A DNA stretch of 64,000 nt from Streptomyces sp. NBC_00239 (GCF_036194065.1 NZ_CP108095.1:5766001-5830000); one strand, 5' to 3'; positions 1 to 9,869 are shown, counted from the first letter of the stretch. Notes: generated by a model not told the origin, from the letters alone. Numbers and translations: made by a program.

Positions 1-1262
1 TTCTTCATCTGGTGGTTCGCGTTCTTCGACTCGAACCCGGCACCCAGCGTGTAGCCCTTGACGGTCTGCGCCAGGATGACCGTCGGCGCGCCCTTGTGCT
101 CCAGGGCGGCCTTGTACGCGGCGTAGACCTTGCGGGGCTCGTGGCCGCCGCGCGAGGTGTGGAAGCACTCGGCGATCTTCGCGTCGGACACCACCGCGGC
201 GAGCTGGACCAGCTCGGGGTTCGCACCGAAGAAGTGGTTGCGGATGTACGCCACGTCGCGGGTCGCGTACGTCTGGAACTGCGCGTCCGGCACCTCGCGC
301 AGGCGGCGGACCAGGGCGCCCGTGGTGTCGAGCCGGAACAGCTCGTCCCAGGCGGAGCCCCACAGCGTCTTGATGACGTTCCAGCCGGCGCCGCGGAACT
401 GCGCCTCCAGCTCCTGGACCACGCGGAAGTTGGCGCGGACCGGGCCGTCGAGGCGCTGCAGGTTGCAGTTGATGACGAAGGTCAGGTTGTCGAGCTGCTC
501 GCGGGAGGCCAGGGCCAGGGCGGCGGTCGACTCGGGCTCGTCCATCTCGCCGTCGCCCAGGAAGGCCCAGACGTGCGAGTTGGCGGTGTCCTTGATGCTC
601 CGGTTCTGCAGGTAGCGGTTGAAGCGCGCCTGGTAGATCGCGGAGAGCGGGCCGAGGCCCATGGAGACCGTGGGGAACTCCCACAGCCAGGGCAGGCGCC
701 GCGGGTGCGGGTAGGACGGGAGGCCGTTGCCGCCCGACTCCTGCCGGAAGTTGTCGAGCTGCTGCTCGGAGATGCGCCCGTCGAGGAAGGCGCGGGCGTA
801 GATGCCGGGGGAGGCGTGGCCCTGGATGTAGAGCTGGTCGCCCGAGCCGTCGGCCTCCTTGCCCCGGAAGAAGTGCTGGAAGCCGGTCTCGTAGAGCCAG
901 GCCGCCGAGGCGAAGGTGGCGATGTGGCCGCCGACGCCGTACTTCGAGCCGCGGGTCACCATGGCGGCCGCGTTCCAGCGGTTCCAGGCGGTGATCTTGG
1001 CTTCCATCGCCTCGTCACCGGGGAACTCCGGCTCCGCGGCGGTGGGGATGGTGTTGACGTAGTCCGTCTCCAGCAGCTTCGGCAGGGCGAGCCCGGCGGC
1101 CTCGGCGTGGTGGAGCGTACGGCGCAGCAGGTACTCGGCGCGGCGGGTGCCGGCGGCCTTGGCGACGGCGTCGAGGGACTGCGCCCATTCGGCGGTCTCC
1201 TCGCTGTCGCGGTCCGGGAGCTGGTCGAGCTCGCTCGGAAGCTTGGCTACGGGGTCGGACAT
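1..1262 (-). CDS. aceE: Pyruvate dehydrogenase E1 component, homodimeric type (partial, N-terminal part)
   Basis: Thiamine-diphosphate-dependent decarboxylase of the pyruvate dehydrogenase complex, which converts pyruvate and passes the acetyl group to lipoyl-E2. The reading frame begins with ATG at 1262 (protein starts [16 protein letters not shown]) and runs off the left window edge. About 420 residues of an expected roughly 900 are visible. Recognisable E1p stretches are [48 protein letters not shown], and the ThDP-binding region [12 protein letters not shown] followed by [14 protein letters not shown]. The E2 and E3 genes lie just upstream on the same strand, with a GntR regulator between. 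A 17-bp palindrome overlaps its predicted promoter (1360-1389), suggesting repression by that regulator. Family assignment is secure; the C-terminal half is unseen. Confidence 0.95.
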   Translation of the reverse strand, partial: MSDPVAKLPSELDQLPDRDSEETAEWAQSLDAVAKAAGTRRAEYLLRRTLHHAEAAGLALPKLLETDYVNTIPTAAEPEFPGDEAMEAKITAWNRWNAAAMVTRGSKYGVGGHIATFASAAWLYETGFQHFFRGKEADGSGDQLYIQGHASPGIYARAFLDGRISEQQLDNFRQESGGNGLPSYPHPRRLPWLWEFPTVSMGLGPLSAIYQARFNRYLQNRSIKDTANSHVWAFLGDGEMDEPESTAALALASREQLDNLTFVINCNLQRLDGPVRANFRVVQELEAQFRGAGWNVIKTLWGSAWDELFRLDTTGALVRRLREVPDAQFQTYATRDVAYIRNHFFGANPELVQLAAVVSDAKIAECFHTSRGGHEPRKVYAAYKAALEHKGAPTVILAQTVKGYTLGAGFESKNANHQMK

Positions 1263-1359
1263 CGGTGTGCGCCGCCTTCCGGACTGGAAACGGGGGTGGA
1301 GAAAGGGGGTCCCTGACTGGGCAGGACAGGGCGGGCGGACCTGGTTGTGGTCCGCGAAG

Positions 1360-1389
1360 ACTGTAAGCGCCTGATCGATGATCGATCAA
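1360..1389 (-). promoter_or_regulatory. Predicted aceE promoter with overlapping palindromic operator
   Basis: On the minus strand a -35-like TTGATC (1384-1389) and a -10-like TACAGT (1360-1365) are separated by 18 bp, about 100 bp upstream of the aceE start. A perfect 17-bp palindrome (arms TGATCGAT and ATCGATCA around one central base, 1372-1388) covers the spacer and the -35. An extra half site TGATCGA is at 1408-1414. The surrounding sequence is unusually A+T-rich for this genome. The GntR/FCD gene next door is the natural candidate to bind it. The palindrome is seen directly; the promoter call and the regulator link are inference. Confidence 0.55.
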
Positions 1390-1499
1390 ACAATTGCCAC
1401 GAAAAACTGATCGAATTAGCAAAGTCGGCATTGCGTGCCGCTGAACCGGGCACGCGGTGCCACTTGATATCAGGGCAAGTCGGACACCCGCTGCACACC

Positions 1500-2138
1500 C
1501 TAGGCGCGCGGCGCACATCCGAGCACGTGCCGCTTGACCAGCAGACCGATCTCCGGATCGTTCCTCCGGAAGGCCTCGACCAGCATCTCGTGCTCCTCCG
1601 CGAAGGCCTTCTGCACGGTGCCCAGCCAGCGGATCGACAGCGCCGTGAACACCTCGATGCCCAGGCTCTCCCAGGTGTGCAGCAGCACGCTGTTGCCCGC
1701 CGCGCCCACCATCCCCCGGTGGAAGGCCACCGTGTGCCGCACCTGAGCGGTGCTGTCCTCCGTACGGTCGGCCTCGCGCAGGGCGATCACGTGCGGCTCC
1801 AGCAGCCGCTCCAGCAGGGCGGTGTCCGAGGCCAGCCGGGGAGCGGCCAGCTCCGCGGCGATCTGCTCCAGGCCGGCGCGCACCGGGTAGATCTCGTCCA
1901 GGTCGGACGCGGTCAGATTGCGTACCCGTACGCCCTTGTTCGGGGCGGATTCGATCAGCCGGAGGGTCTCCAGCTCACGCAACGCCTCCCGTACGGGGGT
2001 CTGGCTGACCTCCAGCTCCACCGCGATCCGGCGCTCCACGATCCGCTCGCCGGGCTTCCAGCGGCCGCTGACGATCCCCTCCACGATGTGCTCGCGGATC
2101 TGCTCGCGCAGCGAGTGCACGACGGGTGGGGTGATCAT
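1500..2138 (-). CDS. GntR-family transcriptional regulator (FadR/FCD type)
   Basis: A 212-residue DNA-binding regulator. The N-terminal winged helix-turn-helix (about residues 8-75) shows the GntR signature GRWKPGERIVE, then VSQTPVREALRELETLRLIE. The C-terminal all-helical FCD ligand domain (about 80-205) has the spaced Asp/His residues typical of metal- or acid-binding members (DEIYPVRAGLEQ, HTVAFHRGMV, EEHEMLVEAF, VKRHV). It lies between aceE and the E2 gene on the same strand, so it probably senses a carboxylic acid of central metabolism and controls aceE through the 1372-1388 palindrome. FCD regulators usually repress until the ligand binds. The ligand is not identifiable from sequence. 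A -10/-35 for the gene itself was not recognised in the 142-bp gap upstream. Confidence 0.85.
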   Translation of the reverse strand: MITPPVVHSLREQIREHIVEGIVSGRWKPGERIVERRIAVELEVSQTPVREALRELETLRLIESAPNKGVRVRNLTASDLDEIYPVRAGLEQIAAELAAPRLASDTALLERLLEPHVIALREADRTEDSTAQVRHTVAFHRGMVGAAGNSVLLHTWESLGIEVFTALSIRWLGTVQKAFAEEHEMLVEAFRRNDPEIGLLVKRHVLGCAPRA

Positions 2139-2216
2139 CGGGGCTTCATCTCCTGGGGGCGCGCAGGGACAGGTCGTGGGGCCTGGGGGAGTGTCTTGGC
2201 GTAGACAATACGGCGG

Positions 2217-2249
2217 CGCCCCCGCCCGGAAGTGCTCCGGGCGAGGGCG
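2217..2249 (-). terminator. Hairpin terminator after the E2 gene
   Basis: Arms at 2217-2230 and 2236-2249 pair over 14 bp with one mismatch around the 5-nt loop AGTGC, about 30 bp beyond the E2 stop codon. No U-tract follows, as is usual in Streptomyces. It probably ends the lpd/E2 transcription unit before the GntR gene. Confidence 0.6.
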
Positions 2250-2280
2250 TCGAGGTGAGGCTCGTTACAAGCGCGGGGCT

Positions 2281-4029
2281 CTACAGGCCCAGCTCGACCT
2301 CGAACTCGCCGGCCTCGAGGATCTCCTTGACCGCCGTCAGGTAGCGGGCGGCGTCCGCGCCGTCCACCAGACGGTGGTCGTAGGAGAGCGACAGGTAGGT
2401 CATGTCGCGCACGGCGATGGTCTCGCCCAGGTCCGGGTGGTTGATGACCACGGGACGCTTGACGGTGGCACCGATGCCCAGGATCGCGACCTGGTTCGGC
2501 GGCACGATGACCGTGTCGAACAGCGCACCGCGCGAGCCGGTGTTGCTGATCGTGAAGGTCGCGCCCGACAGCTCGTCCGGCGTGATCTTGTTGCCGCGGA
2601 CCTTGCCGGCCAGATCGGCGGTGGCCTTGGAGATGCCGGCCAGGTTGAGGTCGCCCGCACCCTTGATGACCGGGGTCATCAGGCCCTTCTCGGAGTCCAC
2701 GGCGATGCCGATGTTCTCCGAGTCGAAGTAGGTGATGGTGCCCTCGTCCTCGTTGATCCGGGCGTTGACGACCGGGTGGGCCTTCAGCGCCTGGGCCGCG
2801 GCCTTGACGAAGAACGGCATCGGCGAGAGCTTGACGCCCTCACGGGCCAGGAACGAGTCCTTGGCCTTGCCGCGCAGCTTCATGATCTTGGTGATGTCCA
2901 CCTCGACCACGGAGGTCAGCTGCGCCTGCGAGTGCAGGGCCTTCATCATGTTGTCGCCGATGACCTTGCGCATGCGGGTCATCTTGACCGTCTGGCCACG
3001 CAGCGGGGACGCCTCGACGGCGGCCTTCGCGGCGGGGGCGGCAGCGGCGGCCGGCGCGGCGACGGCGGCCTTGGCGGCCTCCGCGGCGGCGACGACGTCC
3101 TGCTTGCGGATCCGGCCACCGACACCGGTGCCCGTGACCTGCGCCAGGTTGACGCCGGACTCCGAGGCGAGCTTGCGCACCAGCGGGGTCACGTACGCGC
3201 CCTCGTCACCGGCCGGAGCCGGGGCGGCGGGGGCGGCCGGGGCGACCGGAGCCGGAGCGGCCACCGGAGCCTGCGCGGCCGGAGCCGGAGCCGGAGCCGG
3301 AGCAGCGACCGGGGCCGGAGCCTGCGGCGCCACCGGAGCCGGGGCGGCCGGAGCCGGGGCCGGGGCGGCCGCCGGGGCCGGGGCGGCGGGAGCGGCCGCA
3401 GCCGCCGGAGCCGCACCGGCAACGCCGATGACGGCGAGACGGGCGCCGACCTCGGCGGTCTCGTCCTCGCCGACCAGGATCTCCAGCAGGGTGCCGGAAA
3501 CCGGCGCCGGGATCTCGGTGTCGACCTTGTCGGTCGAGACCTCGAGCAGCGGCTCGTCGGCCTCGACCGTCTCGCCGACCGACTTCAGCCAGCGGGTGAC
3601 GGTGCCCTCGGTGACGGACTCGCCCAGCGCGGGGAGCACGACATCGGTGCCGGAAGCGGCCGGGGCCGGAGCCGCGGCCGCAGGGGCCTCGGCCACGGGA
3701 GCCGGAGCCGCGGGGGCCTCGGCGGCCGGGGCCGGAGCCTCGGCCACGACCGTCTCGGCGGTCGGGGAGGCGGCCGCGGCCGGCGCGCCCGAGCCGTCGT
3801 CGATGACGGCCAGCTCGGCGCCGACCTCGACGGTCTCGTCCTCGGCCACCTTGATGGACGCCAGAATGCCGGAGACGGGCGAGGGGATCTCGGTGTCGAC
3901 CTTGTCGGTCGACACTTCGAGAAGCGGCTCGTCGGCCTCGACGCGCTCGCCCTCGGCCTTCAGCCAACGGGTGACAGTGCCCTCAGTGACGCTCTCGCCG
4001 AGCGCCGGAAGGGTTACGGAAACCGCCAT
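2281..4029 (-). CDS. sucB: Dihydrolipoamide acyltransferase (E2), two lipoyl domains
   Basis: Core acyltransferase of a 2-oxo acid dehydrogenase complex, 582 residues. Two lipoyl domains are visible with lipoylated lysines in [10 protein letters not shown] (K43 and K168). They are joined by long Ala/Pro linkers of repeated AP/APA units (about 80-127 and 205-280). A peripheral-subunit binding domain (about 285-325; [23 protein letters not shown]) and the catalytic domain follow, ending with the active-site motif [16 protein letters not shown]. Actinobacterial proteins of this type are annotated succinyltransferase (SucB), but the mycobacterial relative (DlaT) serves pyruvate dehydrogenase. Next to aceE and lpd, the acetyltransferase role is likely. 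The lpd gene is 53 bp upstream, so the two are probably cotranscribed. The RBS is AAGGAG-like before ATG 4029. Confidence 0.93.
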   Translation of the reverse strand: MAVSVTLPALGESVTEGTVTRWLKAEGERVEADEPLLEVSTDKVDTEIPSPVSGILASIKVAEDETVEVGAELAVIDDGSGAPAAAASPTAETVVAEAPAPAAEAPAAPAPVAEAPAAAAPAPAASGTDVVLPALGESVTEGTVTRWLKSVGETVEADEPLLEVSTDKVDTEIPAPVSGTLLEILVGEDETAEVGARLAVIGVAGAAPAAAAAPAAPAPAAAPAPAPAAPAPVAPQAPAPVAAPAPAPAPAAQAPVAAPAPVAPAAPAAPAPAGDEGAYVTPLVRKLASESGVNLAQVTGTGVGGRIRKQDVVAAAEAAKAAVAAPAAAAAPAAKAAVEASPLRGQTVKMTRMRKVIGDNMMKALHSQAQLTSVVEVDITKIMKLRGKAKDSFLAREGVKLSPMPFFVKAAAQALKAHPVVNARINEDEGTITYFDSENIGIAVDSEKGLMTPVIKGAGDLNLAGISKATADLAGKVRGNKITPDELSGATFTISNTGSRGALFDTVIVPPNQVAILGIGATVKRPVVINHPDLGETIAVRDMTYLSLSYDHRLVDGADAARYLTAVKEILEAGEFEVELGL

Positions 4030-4082
4030 GGTTTCTGTTGCTCCTTACGAAAGTGCGGAAGTGGTCGTCGCGCCCGGGACGA

Positions 4083-5471
4083 TTAGTCGTGTGCGTGCAG
4101 CGGCTTGCCGGCGAGGGCCAGGTGGGCCTCGCCCATCGCCTCGTTCTGCGTGGGGTGCGCGTGGATGAGCTGCGCGACCTCGGCCGGCAGGGCTTCCCAG
4201 TTGTAGATCAGCTGGGCCTCGCCGACCTGCTCGCCCATCCGGTCACCGACCATGTGGACGCCGACCACGGCACCGTCCTTGACCTGGACGAGCTTGATCT
4301 CGCCCGCGGTCTTGAGGATCTTGCTCTTGCCGTTGCCCGCAAGGTTGTACTTCAGGGCCACGACCTTGTCCGCGCCGTAGATCTCCTTGGCCTTGGCCTC
4401 GGTGATGCCGACGGAAGCGACCTCGGGGTGGCAGTACGTGACGCGCGGGACACCGTCGTAGTCGATCGGGACGGTCTTGAGACCGGCCAGACGCTCCGCG
4501 ACCAGGATGCCCTCGGCGAAGCCGACGTGCGCGAGCTGAAGGGTGGGGACGAGGTCACCGACGGCCGAGATGGTCGGCACGTTGGTCTGCATGTACTCGT
4601 CGACCAGGACGTAGCCGCGTTCCGTCGCGACGCCCTGCTCCTCGTAGCCGAGGCCCTGCGAGACCGGGCCGCGGCCGATGGCGACCAGCAGCACCTCGGC
4701 CTCGAAGGTCTTGCCGTCGGCGAGGGTGACGCGCACACCGTTCTCGGTGTACTCGGCCTTCTCGAAGAAGGTGCCGAGGTTGAACTTGATGCCGCGCTTA
4801 CGGAACGCGCGCTCCAGGATCTTCGAGCTGTTCTCGTCCTCGACCGGCACGAGGTGCTTGAGGCCCTCGATGACGGTGACGTCGGTGCCGAAGGACTTCC
4901 ACGCCGAGGCGAACTCGACGCCGATGACGCCGCCGCCCAGGATGATCGCGGACTGGGGCACGCGGTCCAGGACCAGCGCGTGGTCCGAGGAGATGATGCG
5001 GTTGCCGTCGATGTCCAGGCCCGGCAGCGACTTCGGCACGGAGCCGGTCGCCAGCAGGACGTGGCGGCCCTGGATGCGCTGGCCGTTGACGTCGACGGAG
5101 GTCGGCGAGGAAAGGCGGCCCTCACCCTCGATGTACGTCACCTTGCGGGAGGCGACCAGACCCTGCAGACCCTTGTACAGGCCCGCGATGATCTCGTCCT
5201 TGTACTTGTGCACACCCGCGATGTCGATGCCCTCGAAGGTGGCCTTGACGCCGAACTGCGCGGCTTCGCGGGCCTGGTCCGCGATCTCGCCCGCGTGCAG
5301 CAGAGCCTTCGTGGGGATGCAGCCGTTGTGCAGGCAGGTGCCGCCGAGCTTGTTCTTCTCGATCAGGGCAACGTCCAGACCCAGCTGGGAAGCGCGCAGC
5401 GCCGCGGCGTAACCGCCACTGCCACCGCCGAGGATCACTAGGTCGAAAACGGTGCTGGCGTCGTTCGCCAC
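4083..5471 (-). CDS. lpdA: Dihydrolipoamide dehydrogenase (E3)
   Basis: Flavoprotein that reoxidises dihydrolipoyl-E2 with NAD+, 462 residues from the chosen start. The N-terminal FAD-binding GGGSGGYAAA is followed by the redox disulfide GGTCLHNGCIPTK (C46 and C51). The NAD-binding ILGGGVIGVEFAS lies mid-protein, and the C-terminal dimer domain carries the active-site His-Glu pair in HAHPTQNEAMGE. I chose GTG at 5471 because it follows GGAGG (5479-5483) by 7 nt and gives the normal family N-terminus. The open frame runs upstream to 5663, but that extension has no similarity to the family. It heads a two-gene unit with the E2 gene and is separated from pepA by a strong terminator. Confidence 0.94.
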   Translation of the reverse strand: MANDASTVFDLVILGGGSGGYAAALRASQLGLDVALIEKNKLGGTCLHNGCIPTKALLHAGEIADQAREAAQFGVKATFEGIDIAGVHKYKDEIIAGLYKGLQGLVASRKVTYIEGEGRLSSPTSVDVNGQRIQGRHVLLATGSVPKSLPGLDIDGNRIISSDHALVLDRVPQSAIILGGGVIGVEFASAWKSFGTDVTVIEGLKHLVPVEDENSSKILERAFRKRGIKFNLGTFFEKAEYTENGVRVTLADGKTFEAEVLLVAIGRGPVSQGLGYEEQGVATERGYVLVDEYMQTNVPTISAVGDLVPTLQLAHVGFAEGILVAERLAGLKTVPIDYDGVPRVTYCHPEVASVGITEAKAKEIYGADKVVALKYNLAGNGKSKILKTAGEIKLVQVKDGAVVGVHMVGDRMGEQVGEAQLIYNWEALPAEVAQLIHAHPTQNEAMGEAHLALAGKPLHAHD

Positions 5472-5702
5472 GTCACGTCCTCCATGCATGTGCGCCGGGC
5501 ACCGGTCCTCTGTGACCGGGCGGCGGCTGGTATTCGGCCGCTGTTTCTTCGGCCCTGTGGTGGGGGCCCTGTCCTGCCGAGAACCCATCTTCGCATTTGT
5601 CGAGGGAACGCGGGACGCCGGGCCCGGGGTGCAGCAGGTCGTTATGCCCGAAGGCACGGCCACCGCCGCGTGGAAACCTACGGATTTCGTCGAGAGTGAA
5701 CA

Positions 5703-5732
5703 CGGCCCCGGACCGTCTCCGGTCCGGGGCCG
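5703..5732 (-). terminator. Strong hairpin terminator after pepA
   Basis: Two perfectly complementary 13-nt arms (5703-5715 and 5720-5732, core CGGCCCCGGACCG) flank the loop TCTC, 31 bp past the pepA stop. It isolates pepA from lpdA. Confidence 0.85.
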
Positions 5733-5763
5733 AGATCACGACGAAAAGTTACGGGCGGACCCG

Positions 5764-7293
5764 TCAGCCCAGGTCGCCGGTGGCGGTGCGCTCGGCGAGC
5801 CGGACCAGGGTGCGCACGGCGGAGCCGGTGCCGCCCTTCGGGGTGTAGCCGTACGGCGCGCCCTCGTGGAAGGCCGGGCCGGCGATGTCGAGGTGCGCCC
5901 AGGTGATGCCCTCGCCCAGGAATTCCTGGAGGAAGATGCCGGCGACCAGGCCGCCGCCCATCCGCTCGCCCATGTTGGCGAGGTCGGCGGTGGGGGAGTC
6001 GAGGCCCTTGCGCAGGTCCGCGGGGAGCGGCATCGGCCAGGAGGCCTCGCCGACCTCCTCGGCGATCTCGTGGATCGACGTGCGGAAGGCGTCGTCGTTG
6101 GCCATGATGCCGAAGGTGCGGTTGCCCAGGGCCAGCACCATCGCGCCGGTCAGGGTCGCCACGTCGACGATCGCGTCCGGGTTCTCCTCGGAGGCCTTGG
6201 TCAGGGCGTCGCCCAGGACCAGGCGGCCCTCGGCGTCCGTGTTCAGGACCTCGACGGTCTTGCCGTTGTACATGCGCAGCACGTCGCCGGGGCGGGTGGC
6301 GGAGCCGGAGGGCATGTTCTCGGCGAGCGCCAGCCAGCCGGTCACGTTGACCTGGAGGCCGAGGCGGGCGGCGGCGACGACGGCGGCGAACACGGCGGCC
6401 GCGCCCGACATGTCGCACTTCATCGTCTCGTTGTGGCCGGCCGGCTTCAGGGAGATGCCGCCCGAGTCGTAGGTGATGCCCTTGCCGACGTAGGCGAGGT
6501 GCTTCTCCGCCTTCGGGTGGGTGTAGGCGATCTTGACGAGGCGGGGCTGGTTCTCCGAGCCCTTGCCGACGCCCATGATGCCGCCGTAGCCGCCCTTGAG
6601 CAGGGCCTTCTCGTCCAGGACCTGGACCTTGAGGCCGAGCTCCTTGCCGGTCGTGGAGGCGACGGCGGCGAAGGCCTCGGGGGTGAGGTCGTTCGGCGGG
6701 GTGTTGATCAGGTCACGGGCGATGTTGACCTCGCCGGCGACGATCTTGGCGCGCTCGACGGCGGCCTTGTGCTCCTTGTCGCGCGGCTTGGCGCCCAGCA
6801 GGGCGGCCTCGGCCAGCGGGAGGCGGGCGCCGTTGTCGGCCTTGCCCTTCTTGTCCATGCCCTGGTAGGCGGTGAAGGCGTACGCGCCGAGCAGCGCGCC
6901 CTCGGCGACGGCCGTGACGGCGGAGGCGTCCTCCAGCGGCAGGGCGAAGCCGGCCTTCTTGGCGCCGGTCAGGGCGCGGGCGGCGACGCCGGCGGCGCGG
7001 CGCAGCGCGTCCTCGTCGTAGGACTCGGCCTTCTCCGGGACGGCGCCGAGGCCGACCGCCAGCACGACCGGCACCTTGAGGCCGGACGGAGCCGGCAGCT
7101 TGGTGACCTCGCCGTCCGCGCCCGAGGCGCCCAGGGCGTCGAGGACGGCGGCGAGCTTGCCGTCGAACGCCTGGTCCACGGCCTCGGCGCCGGGGGCGAC
7201 GACGGGGCCCTTGGCGCCCTTCGCGACGCCGACGACGAGGGCGTCGGCGCGCAGCGTGGCCGCGCCGGCAGTGCTGAGAGTCAGAGCAGTCAC
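5764..7293 (-). CDS. pepA: Leucyl aminopeptidase (M17)
   Basis: Cytosolic two-metal aminopeptidase that removes N-terminal residues, important in peptide turnover, 509 residues. The N-terminal macro-like domain is followed by the M17 catalytic domain with the hallmark NTDAEGRLVLGDAL. Metal-binding segments are VGKGITYDSGGISLKP and KCDMSGAAA, and the C-terminal part has MERMGGGL-like glycines (ANMGERMGGGLVAGIFLQEF). Length and motif order match the family. It is a single-gene unit with a terminator downstream and a 342-bp gap upstream shared with the divergent deacetylase gene. Mycobacteria also have a leucine aminopeptidase gene (pepB) beside the E2 gene, so the neighbourhood is conserved. 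Confidence 0.93.
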   Translation of the reverse strand: MTALTLSTAGAATLRADALVVGVAKGAKGPVVAPGAEAVDQAFDGKLAAVLDALGASGADGEVTKLPAPSGLKVPVVLAVGLGAVPEKAESYDEDALRRAAGVAARALTGAKKAGFALPLEDASAVTAVAEGALLGAYAFTAYQGMDKKGKADNGARLPLAEAALLGAKPRDKEHKAAVERAKIVAGEVNIARDLINTPPNDLTPEAFAAVASTTGKELGLKVQVLDEKALLKGGYGGIMGVGKGSENQPRLVKIAYTHPKAEKHLAYVGKGITYDSGGISLKPAGHNETMKCDMSGAAAVFAAVVAAARLGLQVNVTGWLALAENMPSGSATRPGDVLRMYNGKTVEVLNTDAEGRLVLGDALTKASEENPDAIVDVATLTGAMVLALGNRTFGIMANDDAFRTSIHEIAEEVGEASWPMPLPADLRKGLDSPTADLANMGERMGGGLVAGIFLQEFLGEGITWAHLDIAGPAFHEGAPYGYTPKGGTGSAVRTLVRLAERTATGDLG

Positions 7294-7635
7294 GGTGGTG
7301 AGGTCTCTCTTCCGGTTGTCTGTGAAGGCCGTGGGGTGGCCGGCCGTACTCCCGCGATCGTATTCGGGCCCGGCGGCCGCCGGAAATGAGCCTACGCGCC
7401 CGCACTCATCCGTACGGCACTCGAAGGTTGGTCAGGTTGTTCGATCACCGGGCCGTGCGGTTCACCCATCTGTGGTTTCTGCTCCAGGTTTGCCGCCTAC
7501 ACAGGAGGCCGTGGGCAACACTCGAGCCACTCTCGCAAGGGGACGCGGGGTTCCTTTGCATGATTTCCACAGAGCCTCACCCTTTCGGCCTCCCCACGGC
7601 CGCCGGGTCGGGCTGCTGCGGGGGGAAAGGCCACC
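7294..7635. other. Divergent intergenic region, pepA / CE18 cluster
   Basis: This 342-bp gap between divergently transcribed genes must carry the pepA promoter and that of the exopolysaccharide cluster. The half nearer the cluster (about 7420-7600) is less G+C-rich than its surroundings, as regulatory DNA often is. I found no convincing -35/-10 pair, no clear inverted repeat and no gene. A purine run (GGGGGAAAGG, 7620-7629) just before ATG 7636 can serve as its ribosome binding site. Confidence 0.5.
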
Positions 7636-9669
7636 ATGGTCAACAGGAACCGGATGAACCGCGCTGCCGCCGCATGCGTTGCGGCAGCGCTCGTCTCGGT
7701 AGCAGTACCCGCGGTGTCGGCGCAGGCCGCGGAAGAGGCGCTCACGCCCCGGATCGACCTGAAGGTGCTGGTCGTCGACGACGGGGGCAGCGCCGTCGAG
7801 GCCGTCACCGCCGAACTGCGCGACACCGGGGTGCCGTACACCCGGATCGGCCTCGGGGAGGGCGGCCGGCCGGTGATCGACGCGGCGTTCCTCAGCGACA
7901 CGGTCGACGGCCGGCCGCGCGCCAAGTACCAGGGCGTGGTGCTGCCCAGCGAGGACCCGTTCGGCGCGGGCTCCGCCGAGATGGCCGCCCTGGCCGCGTA
8001 CGAGAGCGCGTTCGGCATCCGCCAGATCGACGCGTACACGTGGGCCCACCCGGGCGTCGGCCTGGAGTACACCGACAACGGCGGGTACGCGGGCACCCTC
8101 GACGGCACGCAGGCCGCCGTCACCGCCGCCGGGAAGGCCGGCCCGTTCGGCTACCTCGGCGGTCCGGTCACTTTCGAGGACAACTCCGCCCTGATTCCGG
8201 AGAGCTACGGGTTCATGGGCAGGCCGCGCCCCGGCTACACCAGCTACCTGGACGCGCCGGTCGGCTCCGGACGGGCCTCGCTGGTCGGCGAGTACGTCCA
8301 CGACGGGCGCACCGAACTGGTCGTCACCTTCGGCTACAACCAGTACCAGCGGCAGTACCGGCTGCTGGCCCGCGGCATGGTCGAGTGGCTCACCCAGGGC
8401 GTCCACCTCGGCCAGAGCCGCAACTACTTCGCCGTGCACGTCGACGACGTCTTCGCGCCCGACGCCCGCTGGAACCCGGACCTCGACTGCACGCCCGGCG
8501 ACTACGCCTGCGCCGGCGGCGAGGGCCAGGAGAGCACCATCCGGATGACCGCCGCCGACGCCCAGTACGCGGCCCAGTGGCAGCAGACCAAGGGCTTCAC
8601 GCTCGACATGGTCTACAACGCGGGCGCCGGGGAGGAGTGGAAGACCGAGAACGGCGGCGCCGACGCCCTCACCGCGCAGCTCGTCGCCGACCGGGCCAAG
8701 TACCGGTGGATCAACCACACCTTCACGCACCCCTTCCTCGGCTGCGTCCAGGACGTCACCACAGTGCCGTGGACCTGCACCGTGAACGCCCAGGGCGGCA
8801 CCCAGTGGATGGGCCGCTCCGAGATCTCCGCGCAGATCCGCGACAACCACAACTGGGCCGTCGGCAAGGGCATCTCCGTCGACCGCAGCGAACTCGTCAC
8901 CGGCGAGCACTCGGGCCTCAAGACCCTGCCGCAGCAGGCGCAGGACAACCCCAACCTGGCCGGCGCGCTCGCCGACAACGGGGTCAAGTGGATCGCGAGC
9001 GACAACTCGCGCGAGCCCCGGCAGCGGGCCGTGGGCAGCGCCCTGACCGTGCCCCGGCACCCGATGAACGTGTACTACAACACGGGCACCCGCGCCGAGA
9101 TGGCCGACGAGTACAACTGGATCTACAGCAGCAGCGAGGACGGCGGCAGCGGCATCTGCGAGTCCAACCCGGCCTCCACCTGCCTGCCCCAGCCGCTGGA
9201 CACCGCCACCGGCTACACCTCGTACATCGTGCCCCAGGAGGCCCGCACCGCGCTGCGGCACGTGCTCGCCAACGACCCGCGCCCGCACTACGTGCACCAG
9301 TCCAACCTGGCCGAGGACCGGATCCTGTACCCGGTGCTCGACGAGGTCATCGACACCTACCGCACCCTGTTCGCCGCCAACACCCCGCTGGTGAACCAGC
9401 GCCAGCGCGACCTCGGCACCGAACTCGGCCGCCGCGCCGCCTGGGACCAGGCCCTCGCCGCCGGCAAGGTCACCGCCTACCGGATCGGCACCACGGTCAC
9501 CGTCAAGGCGCCCGCCGGGGTCACCGCCCCGGTCACCGCCCCCGAGGGCACCCGCAAGCAGCTGTTCCTGGGCACCGCCGTCTACGGCAGCGCCTACGCC
9601 GGAGCCCGCTCGGCGTGGACCGAGCCCGAACTGCTCCAGTCGGCCGTGACCCTGAAGCTGCCCAGCTGA
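7636..9669 (+). CDS. Secreted polysaccharide deacetylase, CE18 (Agd3)-like
   Basis: A 677-residue exported protein. The signal peptide (MVNRNRMNRAAAACVAA, cleavage near SAQA-AEE) leads into a beta-rich N-terminal half. A CE4-type deacetylase core follows with the metal-binding motifs HVDDVF (H268, D270, D271) and NHTFTHPFLGC (H361, H365). The large size, domain layout and this motif pair fit family CE18, founded on Aspergillus Agd3, which deacetylates N-acetylgalactosamine in galactosaminogalactan. The product would be a cationic, adhesive polymer. It heads a five-gene block with PelF, a multi-spanning membrane protein, GH135 and GH114 proteins, which supports the same substrate class. ATG 7636 follows a purine-rich RBS; ATG 7654 is an alternative. 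CE18 membership is from memory of the family; a generic CE4-like deacetylase is the fallback. Confidence 0.78.
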   Translation: MVNRNRMNRAAAACVAAALVSVAVPAVSAQAAEEALTPRIDLKVLVVDDGGSAVEAVTAELRDTGVPYTRIGLGEGGRPVIDAAFLSDTVDGRPRAKYQGVVLPSEDPFGAGSAEMAALAAYESAFGIRQIDAYTWAHPGVGLEYTDNGGYAGTLDGTQAAVTAAGKAGPFGYLGGPVTFEDNSALIPESYGFMGRPRPGYTSYLDAPVGSGRASLVGEYVHDGRTELVVTFGYNQYQRQYRLLARGMVEWLTQGVHLGQSRNYFAVHVDDVFAPDARWNPDLDCTPGDYACAGGEGQESTIRMTAADAQYAAQWQQTKGFTLDMVYNAGAGEEWKTENGGADALTAQLVADRAKYRWINHTFTHPFLGCVQDVTTVPWTCTVNAQGGTQWMGRSEISAQIRDNHNWAVGKGISVDRSELVTGEHSGLKTLPQQAQDNPNLAGALADNGVKWIASDNSREPRQRAVGSALTVPRHPMNVYYNTGTRAEMADEYNWIYSSSEDGGSGICESNPASTCLPQPLDTATGYTSYIVPQEARTALRHVLANDPRPHYVHQSNLAEDRILYPVLDEVIDTYRTLFAANTPLVNQRQRDLGTELGRRAAWDQALAAGKVTAYRIGTTVTVKAPAGVTAPVTAPEGTRKQLFLGTAVYGSAYAGARSAWTEPELLQSAVTLKLPS

Positions 9670-9684
9670 CCCGGCCCCGCCGCC

Positions 9685-9714
9685 GCCCGGTCGGCCACCG
9701 CCGCCCGACCGGGC
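9685..9714 (+). terminator. Hairpin between the deacetylase gene and pelF
   Basis: Perfect 10-bp arms GCCCGGTCGG (9685-9694) and CCGACCGGGC (9705-9714) with a 10-nt loop, 16 bp past the deacetylase stop. It may terminate or attenuate transcription before pelF. The following 70 bp repeat CGTACG-centred words several times (9729-9774) and have no gene. Confidence 0.5.
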
Positions 9715-9869
9715 ACCACGTCCGACCCCGTACGCCCGGCCCGTACGTCTGACACGTACGTCCGACCCGTACGCAGCACCGCCACAACAGCACACTGCCG
9801 CACCATGCGCCGGCGCTCTTCCCGCTCAGACGGGCGCCGGCACCTTTCCGTCCTGGGGGGACACACCGC

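Noticed and set aside
1918..4168. Long plus-strand open frames opposite the E2 gene, up to 722 codons
   Set aside because: They are antisense shadows made by the Ala/Pro-rich linkers and high G+C. They have no recognisable domain, and the minus-strand E2 has complete motifs.
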